Assembly (NCBI GenBank): GCA_020634975.1
Contig: JACKAQ010000005.1
Span: 102,423 to 166,422 of the forward strand
DNA length: 64,000 nucleotides
Reading direction: 5' to 3'
Source of the DNA: JACKAQ01 sp020634975 [NCBI: Calditrichia bacterium]
Lineage (GTDB): Bacteria; Calditrichota; Calditrichia; RBG-13-44-9
A model generated the notes under the pieces. The model worked only from the letters and a program-made list of their open reading frames with translations, did no database searches and was not told where the DNA came from. This document shows positions 1-9,200 of the stretch, one piece after another. Numbering within the stretch: position 1 is the stretch's first letter; every line of letters begins with the position of its first letter. The translations under genes and the position numbers were made by a program.

Positions 1-680
1 AGTTGTTGATCATCCAGTTCATCAATTTTTTGCAGCGATTTCGTATACGGTTTGAAAGCATAATTCAAAAAATTGCTCTGTGCGGAAAGCGTAACTTCTA
101 CACCGTGTTCTGTAAAATTTGCCAGCATGGTTTCGCCAAGCATGTTAGGGTAAAGGCGGCGGAACAGTGCATCCAGCGCAAATGTATTCAGGTTGATCTG
201 GGTCAGGCTCATTTTTGCATTTGCGGCAACATCGCGGAACAGGGCAAATAATTTTTTCCGGAAAGCGACTACCAGCCGTTCCTCCAGAAAATTATTTTCC
301 CGGGAATATTGTGGCGTATAAATCAGGTAATCATCCAACGGCGAAACCAGTGTTTCAGATAGCTCGCTATGGATGATCTGCTCGTGCACAGCCTCTGGAA
401 CATATTGATCCAGCAACACTTTTTTAACCAGCCCGAAACGGGCAGGTAACAAAAATCGCACATTCTCGGTGGTCATTCCGTTTCTGCTGGCCAGCGATGT
501 TAAACGATTGGCAATTTCGAGCGCAGCGGCGGGTTTGGTGAGGTTTTCGTAACTAATAACAAAGGGTAGTGGTGCTTCCACTACCCTTTTGATGTGTATA
601 GACTGATCGGAATCTGCTTCTGCGAGCAGCCAAATGAGGTAATTATCTTGAAAACTTATGCTATTGACTAATTCTGCCAT
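1..680 (-). CDS. PilM-like (type IV pilus actin-fold) protein, 3' part missing
   Basis: Open on the minus strand from an ATG at 680 to the left edge with no stop, so about 226 N-terminal residues are seen. An AGGAG lies about 8 bases upstream of the ATG and fixes the start. The middle of the protein follows the layout of PilM/GspL-type actin-like ATPases: a KKVLLDQYVPE segment resembling the 'Q...YIP' stretch, then a LEERLVVAFRKKLFALFRDV helix like the 'AVRK...I' element, then LTQINLNTFALDALFR, matching the 'D.FALENA' element of PilM. In that family the protein sits at the cytoplasmic face of the inner membrane and links pilus or secretion machinery. The family call is by pattern and is moderate. 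The neighbouring 572-residue membrane protein, in the same direction, would be the upstream gene of the same unit. Confidence 0.6.
   Translation of the reverse strand, partial: MAELVNSISFQDNYLIWLLAEADSDQSIHIKRVVEAPLPFVISYENLTKPAAALEIANRLTSLASRNGMTTENVRFLLPARFGLVKKVLLDQYVPEAVHEQIIHSELSETLVSPLDDYLIYTPQYSRENNFLEERLVVAFRKKLFALFRDVAANAKMSLTQINLNTFALDALFRRLYPNMLGETMLANFTEHGVEVTLSAQSNFLNYAFKPYTKSLQKIDELDDQQ
561..589. repeat. Perfect 12-bp inverted repeat inside the PilM-like gene
   Basis: AAAGGGTAGTGG at 561-572 and its exact complement at 578-589 enclose a 5-base loop. The hairpin lies inside coding sequence about 90 bases after the start codon. No T-run follows on the coding strand. It could be chance, a regulatory RNA hairpin or a small insertion. 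Confidence 0.75.
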
Positions 681-839
681 TCCAGCGTTTCTCCTGTTCC
701 GTCGTCCGGCGGTTCAGTATCAACACAACCGTGTTAATTACAGTAAGTTATGATTTTGGCAAATATAAATTAGGATTTAAGCCCAATCTACATTTTTTTC
801 ATATTTTCGTAATTAACGCAGCAGAATTATGCAAAACTA

Positions 840-2558
840 CTACTCAGCTTCCCAACTTTTCTGACCGTTTTCGATATACCCATGATTTTCATGAGATTTG
901 CTGAAAACATAATGCACGGTTTCATTCTGTCCGTTGAGTGTTTCCAAAAGTGCTTTTTCAATTTCTTTTGCCGAGGCAACCATCTGGTCTGCATCTGCAG
1001 CATTGAAAGAGGATTTCATTTCTTCAATAATGCTGTACACGTTTTGGAAAGAGGCGGAAAATGACGGCACGTCACGCTTAACCCTGGCGGGAATTTTATT
1101 GTTGTTCTGAATCAGCGAATCCAATTGTTTGGTTTTGGTATCAAAATAATTCATTCGTTCCACCAGATCGCTGACATCTTTGGTTTTGATCCGTGCGGCC
1201 AATGTATCCATTGGATTAAGGATATCTTCGATAACCGGTTTCATCACGGAAAGGCGTTTTTCGTTATTCACTTTATCCACAAAATTTTTGAAATTGGTGA
1301 CATAACGATAAAACTTAATGTTACCCAAATCCTTCATTTCTGCAGATACTTCTTTGATTCCCAACAAAATATCCGTGCTGTAGCGGCTCAATCGATATTC
1401 GTTTTTGGCGTCATCCATTACTTTGATGGTGCTATCCAACGAATTGTGGATCTGGTCGATATATTGCACAAACGGAATATTCATCAACGGCTGCGATGCG
1501 GATTTCAATTCATTTTGGAAGTTGTCCAGCAGATTCGGTGATTCAACTGTCAGGTTGGAGCTGCCTTCTTCGTAGCTAACCAGATATTTTTGCTCACCAT
1601 CGAATACATCCGGATCGTAAAAATTGCTTTTATCCAGTTTCACCAGAATCGAATCGATTTCGTTAAGTTGCATAATACCGTTGTTTTCGGTTGTCAAGAA
1701 GTTGTCGGGTTCCAAAAATGTGTTGTACACTTTGCCGACGCCGGATTTGTATTTCTGGAGTGTATTAACATCCTGCTGGCGATTGAGTGTTGCTAATTCC
1801 GACATTGCGGTGTTGATACGATCGATAAATTTTTTCAAACGGTCAGCAACGCTGGAAACCTGCATGATATCGGTTTTTTTAATATCTTTGACCATATCGT
1901 TGATGAGCGAATATTGACCGGACCAATAGGACTGAACCCGATCCATTTCAATTTTGGGCAGATAAACCACCATTGAATCCACATAGCGTTGCGCCATTTG
2001 GGCAACATTTTGCAATTTGTACTCGTTCATGCGTTCCTGAAGTGTGCTGAGCGAATCGATATAATTACGCAATTTGCTGAAATTTGGGAATTCGGCTGAT
2101 GCAGTAATTTTGTTCAGGTTTTCCACAACTTTGGCTTTGTGTTCCATAATGTTGTCGTGGCGCTCGAAATAACGGGTGTTAAATTCCAGATCACCACTGA
2201 TTTCCCGCAGCGAACTGGAAATGGGAATCATCGCGCGAATGGTGGGAACATCCAGAATGCGGTTAACGCTGTCGTTGAGGACATGGGTCAGCCGACCAAT
2301 TTTTTGACGCTGATTTAATGCGGAGTCAGATTTGATAAAATCAACAAGGTATTCCAGCGAATCTTCGGGCATGAAACGCTTTGTTTTGCCGTAGTAATAC
2401 ATCTGAGCTTCGTAAATCGAGTTCATGTTGTCGCGGCTGGTTTTTTCGAGATGTTGTTCTTCCGACCAAATTTTCCCGGGTAAAGATATCACCTGCCACA
2501 AAGCGAGCGCACACACTACAATCAATAATTTTAAAATGATTGATCCTTTGGCCGCCAT
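840..2558 (-). CDS. Long helical protein with N-terminal membrane anchor, unknown function
   Basis: I do not recognise this 572-residue protein. It opens with a single hydrophobic segment (residues about 8-27) after a short basic N-terminus. Just after it comes the motif IYEAQMYYYGKTKRFMPE (about residues 48-65), which resembles the stretch after the N-terminal helix of type IV pilin-like proteins, where a helix carrying AQ..YY precedes a loop. The rest is almost wholly polar, rich in K, D, E, N and S with heptad-like leucines and isoleucines, so a long alpha-helical or coiled-coil periplasmic body is likely. A strong GGAGG lies 6-10 bases before the ATG at 2558. It lies upstream of the PilM-like gene on the same strand with a 159-bp gap, so a role in an envelope or pilus-like apparatus is a reasonable guess, not a demonstration. 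Confidence 0.7.
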   Translation of the reverse strand: MAAKGSIILKLLIVVCALALWQVISLPGKIWSEEQHLEKTSRDNMNSIYEAQMYYYGKTKRFMPEDSLEYLVDFIKSDSALNQRQKIGRLTHVLNDSVNRILDVPTIRAMIPISSSLREISGDLEFNTRYFERHDNIMEHKAKVVENLNKITASAEFPNFSKLRNYIDSLSTLQERMNEYKLQNVAQMAQRYVDSMVVYLPKIEMDRVQSYWSGQYSLINDMVKDIKKTDIMQVSSVADRLKKFIDRINTAMSELATLNRQQDVNTLQKYKSGVGKVYNTFLEPDNFLTTENNGIMQLNEIDSILVKLDKSNFYDPDVFDGEQKYLVSYEEGSSNLTVESPNLLDNFQNELKSASQPLMNIPFVQYIDQIHNSLDSTIKVMDDAKNEYRLSRYSTDILLGIKEVSAEMKDLGNIKFYRYVTNFKNFVDKVNNEKRLSVMKPVIEDILNPMDTLAARIKTKDVSDLVERMNYFDTKTKQLDSLIQNNNKIPARVKRDVPSFSASFQNVYSIIEEMKSSFNAADADQMVASAKEIEKALLETLNGQNETVHYVFSKSHENHGYIENGQKSWEAE

Positions 2559-2729
2559 GAGTTTCCTCCAATAATGATTATGTTAATCGGGGTTATCGCA
2601 ATGGTTTAATTTCAAAAAATACAAAGCCTCCAATCGGGCAAGTTTAACAAAATATGCGGAAAATGTCAAACCCATTTTGAAAATTAAAATCCAAGTGATT
2701 TATTTTCTTTGAGTTGGGTGCGCTAAAAA

Positions 2730-3518
2730 TCAGTGCTGAATTTCGTTGATAAACAGCTCAATCTGGTTAAAAATTTTCTGTTTTTCGCCGTCAACGGAAA
2801 TTACGTGATACGAGTTTTCCAGCGTGAGTAACTTCTTTTTTGTCGATGAAATTTTGCCGGAAATATGGGCCAGATTTTCATAAGTGATCGTGTGATCGCG
2901 GCGGGAATGTACCAGCAAACAGGGTGCGTTTACGGCGGGCAACTCACCGTCCACATGCTCAATCAAATGCAAAAATTCTGTTAAACTGGTCAGAGGATAG
3001 TAGGGATAAGATGCACTTTTGGCTTTCGCCGCTTTATCGCGAATATCCGGTCCTTTGGATTTGTAATAAAAGCGCAACACCTGTTTGGCCAACGGCAGAA
3101 ACGGTAGACGCCAGTCTTTCACGAAAATGGCAGCAGCCATGGTCACCAGCCCATCCACCGCAAAATTGGCGGCAACGTGCAACGCCAGTGCGCCACCCAT
3201 CGATTGCCCGGCGACGATCACGGTTTTGTATTGTGATTTCATCGTCAGATAATATTGTTCCGCTGTTTCCAGCCAAGTTTTGAACGAAATGCCTTCCAGG
3301 TCATCCGGCTTTGTGCCGTGTCCGGGTATCAGCGGGACCCAAACTGCATAGCCTTTGCTGGCGAAATGATACGCTAAATCCCGCCCTTCGTATGGCGAGC
3401 CGGTAAATCCGTGAAAAAAAAGGATGCCAGTGTTGCCCTGATCGATAAAAATGGGTTCTGCCCCGTTCATCACTTCCGGCGGTGTTGCCGGAAGTTGTGG
3501 CAAAGTTTGTTCAGGCAT
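2730..3518 (-). CDS. Alpha/beta-hydrolase, carboxylesterase/monoacylglycerol lipase-like
   Basis: 262 residues, full length for the EstA/Est30-type serine esterases. Motifs in order: HGFTGSP (residues 36-42) forming the oxyanion hole, nucleophile elbow GQSMGG with Ser106, acid Asp208 in HSRRDHT, and His238 in ENSYHVIS. In this family these residues hydrolyse short- to medium-chain esters; the substrate here is unknown. No signal peptide is seen, so a cytoplasmic enzyme is expected. The ATG overlaps the end of asd by 8 bases, so the two genes are probably translationally coupled, although the functions have no obvious link. Confidence 0.88.
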   Translation of the reverse strand: MPEQTLPQLPATPPEVMNGAEPIFIDQGNTGILFFHGFTGSPYEGRDLAYHFASKGYAVWVPLIPGHGTKPDDLEGISFKTWLETAEQYYLTMKSQYKTVIVAGQSMGGALALHVAANFAVDGLVTMAAAIFVKDWRLPFLPLAKQVLRFYYKSKGPDIRDKAAKAKSASYPYYPLTSLTEFLHLIEHVDGELPAVNAPCLLVHSRRDHTITYENLAHISGKISSTKKKLLTLENSYHVISVDGEKQKIFNQIELFINEIQH

Positions 3519-4527
3519 GAACGCGTTGCTCCTGCATTTTCAATAAGTATTCGGCAATTTGGACAGCATTTGTGGCGGCGCCTTTGCGCAGATTATCGCT
3601 GACAACCCACAGGTTCAGCCCGTTTTCGATGGATGGATCACGGCGGATCCGCCCGACGAAAACCTCATCGCGATTGTGGGCGAAGCGGGGGAGCGGATAG
3701 TGATTGTGCTTCGGGTCATCCTGCAAAATAATACCGGGGAAAACGCCCAGCACTTCGCGAACTTCTTCCAGCGAGAACGGCTTTTCCGTTTCGATATTCA
3801 CCGATTCCGAATGCCCGCCGATCACCGGCACCCGAACGCAGGTCGCGCTAATCTTTATGCTGTCATCACCCAAAATTTTTCGGGTTTCGTTGACCATTTT
3901 CATTTCTTCTTTGGTGTAGCCATCTTCATAAAAAACATCGATATGCGGCAGGCAATTGTATGCGATGGGATGCGGATACGCACCCACATTTTTTTTGCCG
4001 CCGTTGTGCAATTCATCTTCCAACTGGTCGACAGCTTTTTTGCCGCTGCCGGTTACGCCCTGATAGGTGGAAACCACAATTCGGCGAATGCCGAACGCAT
4101 CGTAAAGCGGTTTGAGCGCCACCACCATTTGGATGGTTGAGCAGTTCGGGTTGGCAATAATGCCCTGATGTGCGGTAATTGTCTCCGGATTCACTTCCGG
4201 CACTACCAGCGGAACATCCGCATGCATGCGCCATGCGCTGGAATTGTCGATCACAATTGCACCGGCTGCGGCAGCCGGTTTTGCCCATTCGCTGCTGACG
4301 CTGCCACCGGCGGAAAAAAGCGCGTAAGTTACGCCATCAAAAACAGTGCTGCTCAGCGGTTGCACGGTAACGGGTTTTCCGCGAAAAGTCACCTGCTTTC
4401 CGGCGGAGCGTTCCGACGCCACCGGCACCAGTTCCGACACTGGGAAGTTGCGTTCTTCCAGAACCTGAATCATCTTTTGACCGACCAAACCGGTCGCTCC
4501 GACAACCGCAACGCGAACATTTTTCAT
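3511..4527 (-). CDS. asd: Aspartate-semialdehyde dehydrogenase
   Basis: Reduces aspartyl phosphate to aspartate semialdehyde with NADPH, the branch point to lysine/diaminopimelate, threonine and methionine. 338 residues, the usual length. The N-terminal Rossmann motif VVGATGLVGQ (residues 8-17) binds NADP; the catalytic cysteine is Cys129 in NPNCST; the acid/base His239 lies in GGHSES. An ATG five codons further upstream (4542) is in frame, but the bases GGAG that follow it form a good ribosome site for the ATG at 4527, which also starts directly at the Rossmann strand, so 4527 is preferred. It leads a short unit with the downstream esterase. Confidence 0.96.
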   Translation of the reverse strand: MKNVRVAVVGATGLVGQKMIQVLEERNFPVSELVPVASERSAGKQVTFRGKPVTVQPLSSTVFDGVTYALFSAGGSVSSEWAKPAAAAGAIVIDNSSAWRMHADVPLVVPEVNPETITAHQGIIANPNCSTIQMVVALKPLYDAFGIRRIVVSTYQGVTGSGKKAVDQLEDELHNGGKKNVGAYPHPIAYNCLPHIDVFYEDGYTKEEMKMVNETRKILGDDSIKISATCVRVPVIGGHSESVNIETEKPFSLEEVREVLGVFPGIILQDDPKHNHYPLPRFAHNRDEVFVGRIRRDPSIENGLNLWVVSDNLRKGAATNAVQIAEYLLKMQEQRVHA

Positions 4528-4836
4528 AATAAAATTCTCCATCTAAAACGGTTAAAATAAACGCACTTAGGCGTTGGCTTTCGGATGGGACCTCCGGTAA
4601 CCGTTTTTTTCGTGGCTAAAAATCCAAAATTTTTGGATGTAATGCAAGGATGATTTGTTCGTAAACGAATTCTGCAAAGTTCAATTTTGGATTTATCCGG
4701 CAGTGGGCGCATATTTACACATTCGGGTGTTTTTTGATATTTGAATGTAAATTGTGACGTGCATTGCGATTAAAAGGAATTATTTTGGATATGTTTAAAC
4801 GCCCATTCAGGAAAAATTATTGCCGGAGTGCAACCG
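4528..4836. other. Divergent intergenic region between asd and the deacetylase gene
   Basis: About 310 bp between two divergently transcribed genes, so promoters for both should lie here. I see no convincing ORF, hairpin or repeat and cannot place the promoters with confidence. Confidence 0.5.
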
Positions 4837-6138
4837 ATGAAAGCCCATGTTTGCCAAAATCATACAGACAGGATCACCAAAACCCGCTGCTATCGCTGCA
4901 AAACGTATATTTGCACAGATTGCATTTTGCATCTGGATCGCCATTATTTTTGCAGCAAAAAATGCTTTTGGCTAAACCGTTGGGATGAATTTTGGCAAAA
5001 CCTGTCCAAACGAAAACTGGAGCTGCTCGCCGGCTGGAATGTGTTGCTAACGCTTGCGTTGATCGGCGCTTTTCTGCTGATCTGGCGTGGTGCGGGACAT
5101 GCGGATTCCGTTGAAAATAATGAGACTGAAGTATCGGAAAATCAACCGTTTATGCTGGCTGCGCCGCTCGATTCGCTCAAAAAAATCAGTGGCGATATTT
5201 TCACAGAAAACAGCACTTCCAGCGAATACACACTAAGCCTGAAAGTGCAGCGCGGCTGGATTATCAACATCTGGCGAAATGACTGGCCGGTAGTCAGCGA
5301 GATTGCCACGAAAGACAGTAATCGCCAGTTTGTCATTCCGCTAACCTACGATGTGAACGATATCCGCGTGGGCGTTTGGAACAACCGGCAGCAATTGGCA
5401 ATGGATCGCCAGTTTCAGGTCATATACCGGAGCATGATGGTAGAAACGCTAAACCGTTCAGTTGCCCGGGGAAATCCGGTACAGCGGCGGGTGTCGCTCA
5501 CGTTCGACGGCGGATCGCTGAATACCGGCGCAACGGAAATTCTCGATATTTTGGCGGAAAACGACATCCGCACCACGGTTTTTCTCACCGGACAATTTGT
5601 TGAAAAATACCCGGATTTGGTGAACCGCATTTTGGCAGACGGGCACGAAATCGGGAATCACACATACAATCACCCGCATCTCACGCAATACGACAGTCTG
5701 AAAAAACATATCACCGCACCGGAGGTAACGCGGGAATTTTTGCAGCACCAGCTTCGCCGGACGGACAGCCTGTTTTTCGCGCTCACCGGCAAAAAAATGC
5801 AGCCGTACTGGCGTGCGCCATTCGGCGAAATTAATCCGGATATCATCAAATGGGCTGCAGAAGTTGGGTATATGCATATTTACTGGAGTCGCGGACTGGA
5901 CACGCGGGACTGGATTTCTGATCCCTCGACACTTGGATTTCAAACGCCATCGGAAGCTTATTTCAAAATCATCGAAAAAGACAACGCCCGCAGCGAACTC
6001 AACGGCGGCATCGTGCTGATGCATCTCGGCACCGAGCGTGAAACAGAGCCGATGTACAGCATGCTTCCCGGGCTGATTCGCGATTTAAAAGATCGCAACT
6101 TCGAAATCGTCAGCATTTCAAAATTATTAAATCCCTGA
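4837..6138 (+). CDS. Membrane-anchored polysaccharide deacetylase with N-terminal Cys/His cluster
   Basis: 433 residues in three parts. Residues 6-43 carry Cys6, His9, Cys18, Cys21, Cys26, Cys29, His32, Asp34/His36, Cys39 and Cys43, spaced like a B-box/treble-clef zinc site. A membrane helix follows (about 65-84). A NodB-type carbohydrate esterase domain fills about 218-430: LTFDGG (221-226), HTYNH (275-279), RAPFGE, and a late LMHLG motif. NodB-fold enzymes remove acetyl groups from peptidoglycan, chitin-like or other polymers. The usual TFDDG is FDGG here, so the second, metal-binding Asp is Gly; the His-x3-His pair is kept. A GTG three codons earlier (4828) is in frame but its bases form the GGAG site 8 bases before the ATG at 4837. 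Orientation implies the zinc site is cytoplasmic and the esterase outside. Confidence 0.85.
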   Translation: MKAHVCQNHTDRITKTRCYRCKTYICTDCILHLDRHYFCSKKCFWLNRWDEFWQNLSKRKLELLAGWNVLLTLALIGAFLLIWRGAGHADSVENNETEVSENQPFMLAAPLDSLKKISGDIFTENSTSSEYTLSLKVQRGWIINIWRNDWPVVSEIATKDSNRQFVIPLTYDVNDIRVGVWNNRQQLAMDRQFQVIYRSMMVETLNRSVARGNPVQRRVSLTFDGGSLNTGATEILDILAENDIRTTVFLTGQFVEKYPDLVNRILADGHEIGNHTYNHPHLTQYDSLKKHITAPEVTREFLQHQLRRTDSLFFALTGKKMQPYWRAPFGEINPDIIKWAAEVGYMHIYWSRGLDTRDWISDPSTLGFQTPSEAYFKIIEKDNARSELNGGIVLMHLGTERETEPMYSMLPGLIRDLKDRNFEIVSISKLLNP

Positions 6139-6237
6139 ACATTTTGTGAAAATTATGGTTTATATTCTTGCATGCGTATTCCGCGCAGCGAATCAGATGT
6201 TTCACAGATGTAACGGGTAAGGACGTACAGTTTTTCA

Positions 6238-9200
6238 ATGGAAAATAAAGAACCAAAACAGCCACATCGCATCCACTTTTCAAAGCCGCCGAGCTGGTTG
6301 TTCTATACATTTATTATTACGTTTTCCGTGCTTCTGATTTTTTTTCTGGTGTGGCGATACACGCCGGTAAAAGATGAGGTAGAGGCGCGGATTATCCGCC
6401 AGTTGCAGCCGTATCTGGGCGAGTCGTTTTACATCACCGATTTTTCGATCGGCTCGGATAATCTCTCCTTTTACAACGTTCGCGCGGCCAATCCGGGTGC
6501 CGGATTCTCGGTTGAATTTGCGGAAATCCGTTTCAGCTTTGCGCCCTCCAAATTGCTCACGTACAATTTTGATCCCGTCAAAACCATCAACAACGTAAAG
6601 CTGATTCGCCCGCAGGTAACATTATATTACAGCGATGAACCGCGACAAATTAATCCCGATTTATCGCTGGAAAAAGTGTTCGAAGAAATCATCACCAACA
6701 TCAAAAAATTTCCGGAAATCGATCACGTAAAAATTCGCGATGGCAGTGTTGTGCTGCAAATGCCCTGGCAAACCACGCTAGCGGAAAAGCAAATTCCGCT
6801 GTTCAGTGGATTGAACGGGCGGCTGGATTACCTCGCCAGCAACGAAGAAGTAACGCTGGCACTCGATGGCGAGCTGCTCGGCACGGAAAATTCCGGCATC
6901 AAATTAACCGGTTATGTGGATTTCGGATTCAAACGTTGGGAAGCAACAGTTGATTTTCTGGAAAGTTATGTGACATCCAACCTTCCGTTCTGGAAAATCA
7001 ATTTCTGGCAAATTGAAAACGCCCGGCTCAGTGGCAGCGTGCAGGTAATCAACGAACATTTTGATATGGACAGCCTGATGTTTAACGGCGATGTGCAGGT
7101 GAAAGATATGCGCATGGCCATTTACAATCAGCACACCGAAATTGATAGTTTTTATCTGCGGTTCGAAGGGCAGGATGTGCTGATCGATACATTCGATTGC
7201 CGGATTGAGGACGGACGCGCCCGTTTCGGCGGGATGTTGTATAACGTGCTCCATCCGGAAGCGGACTGGCGACTGTCGGTTTGGGATTTTTCCGCGAGCC
7301 ATCTAAAGCAATCGCATAGCATATTTGAATATGCATACGAAGGAAAAGTTGCCGGAAACGCCCATTTTTCCGGTCCGATCAAAACAATGGATATTCACGC
7401 GGAAGCGCGTTGCCCGGACCTGCTTTACGCCGTGGTACCGTTCAACACAGTCCGGACGCGGCTGGATTACAATGTTCGCGAGAAAATTTTGCGGTTCCCG
7501 TATTTGCGGGCGGATTTTTTTGAATTCCGAACACAAGGCACCGGTTACGTCAATTTTAATACTGATACGCTCAGCCTCGATCTCGCATCGGACATCGAAG
7601 TGCCTGACGATTATTTCAACTGGATGACTGGTTTGAACAACGGCAAAGTGTTGGTGGATACCGATTTTTACGGCAATTTTCGCCAGAAAGATTTTCGCGG
7701 CGGATTCGTTTATCAGGGCGTTGGTGTGGATACGCTGCTGGCGATCGGGCGCGGACCGTTTACGCTGGATGACCAGTTGCTGCGCTTCAACGTCCGAACG
7801 GATGATGTGGACGACGATTTTCAGCTGAGCGGTGTGATCCACAAATTATTCAGCGGCCCGCAAATCGAAATTCTCGATTTCAACGATTTCCCGATGTCGC
7901 AGCTCAGCTACAATCCGGTGGTGAAATCTTTTCTGGACAAACGGCACATCCACATGTTTTTTTCCGGTCCGTATTATTCGCTGGCAACCAAAGCCAAGCT
8001 CGTTCCCGAAGATGATCAGTTGCGCCAGATTGTGATGGCGTTCGGTAACATCACCGATATTTTTCTGGATAACCAACGCTATCGAGGAAAATTCCGCGTC
8101 AACAGCGAGCCGAAAGAAATCAACGGCGATTTCGATGTGGCATTCGATGTTTCCGGCGTAAATATTCGCGTTAACGCGCCGGATGTTTTGCAGGCAAATG
8201 TGTTTCAGGGTTCCAAATCCGATTCGCCGTACACCGGCACCGTGAAGCTGGAAAAATTCAGTCTGCAGGATTATCTCGCCAACAGTCCCGAGTGGTCCAA
8301 TGTATTGCAGGAAGGCAATTTGCAGGGTGAACTGCGCATTGATGGCACCGTTGAAAATCCCGGGTTGCGGTTCAATCTGGGCGTTCAGGATTTGGTGGTT
8401 AACGGCGTTGGTTATTACAACGCAATCGTGGATGGCGCATTTAACAATCACCGGCTCGATTTCAGTGATTTGTGGGTGCGGTTGAACAGCGATACTGTCG
8501 CCAACGCACTGCTCAGTTGGGATGCCGTTTCGGACAGTTTGTCGTTCCGGATGAATGGCAGTAATCTGGAAAGCAATTTTTTGGCGGAAACCATTTTTGG
8601 CGATCCCGATGTGATTGACGGCTCGCTATCTTATGCAATAAAAGCAAATGGATTGTTGGCGCAGCCGCAGTTAACGGGATCGCTGCATATCGGCGAAGGG
8701 CATTTGCTGGATGAAAACGTGTTTCACGGCATCGAACTGGCGGTGGCGGATTCGCTCATCGAGGGCGGTAATTTTTGGCAAATTGATCACCACATCGTCA
8801 ATGTCCGGCGATTTTTGTATCACAATCGCGATGCGTATGATGTGAACGTTGCCGGATTTATCGGCATTCAGGAATACGCCCCGATGGATTTGAAAGTGAA
8901 TGCGCGCGGCAACGTGCTGGCAGAATTACCGCAAATTTTACCGTATTTTATCGATCCGAAAACCGACGGCAAGCTTTACGCCCGCATCGTCGGTTCGCGC
9001 GGAAACCCGCTACTCGATGAAATTGATCTCCAGGTTTACGATGGCAGCATGGCGTTCGATGGCGTTGTTCCGCCGATCACCAATTTGAAAGTGGATGTAA
9101 AGCTTTCGGAAAATGATAATTTTATTCACATCCGCAATATTGAAGCGCTGGTTCAGGGACGCCGCGCCAGAATTTACAACCAGCCGTCGGTGACCACCAC

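Noticed and set aside
3559-4140. 193-codon plus-strand frame
   Set aside because: Antisense to the confident asd gene, no ribosome site and low-complexity composition.
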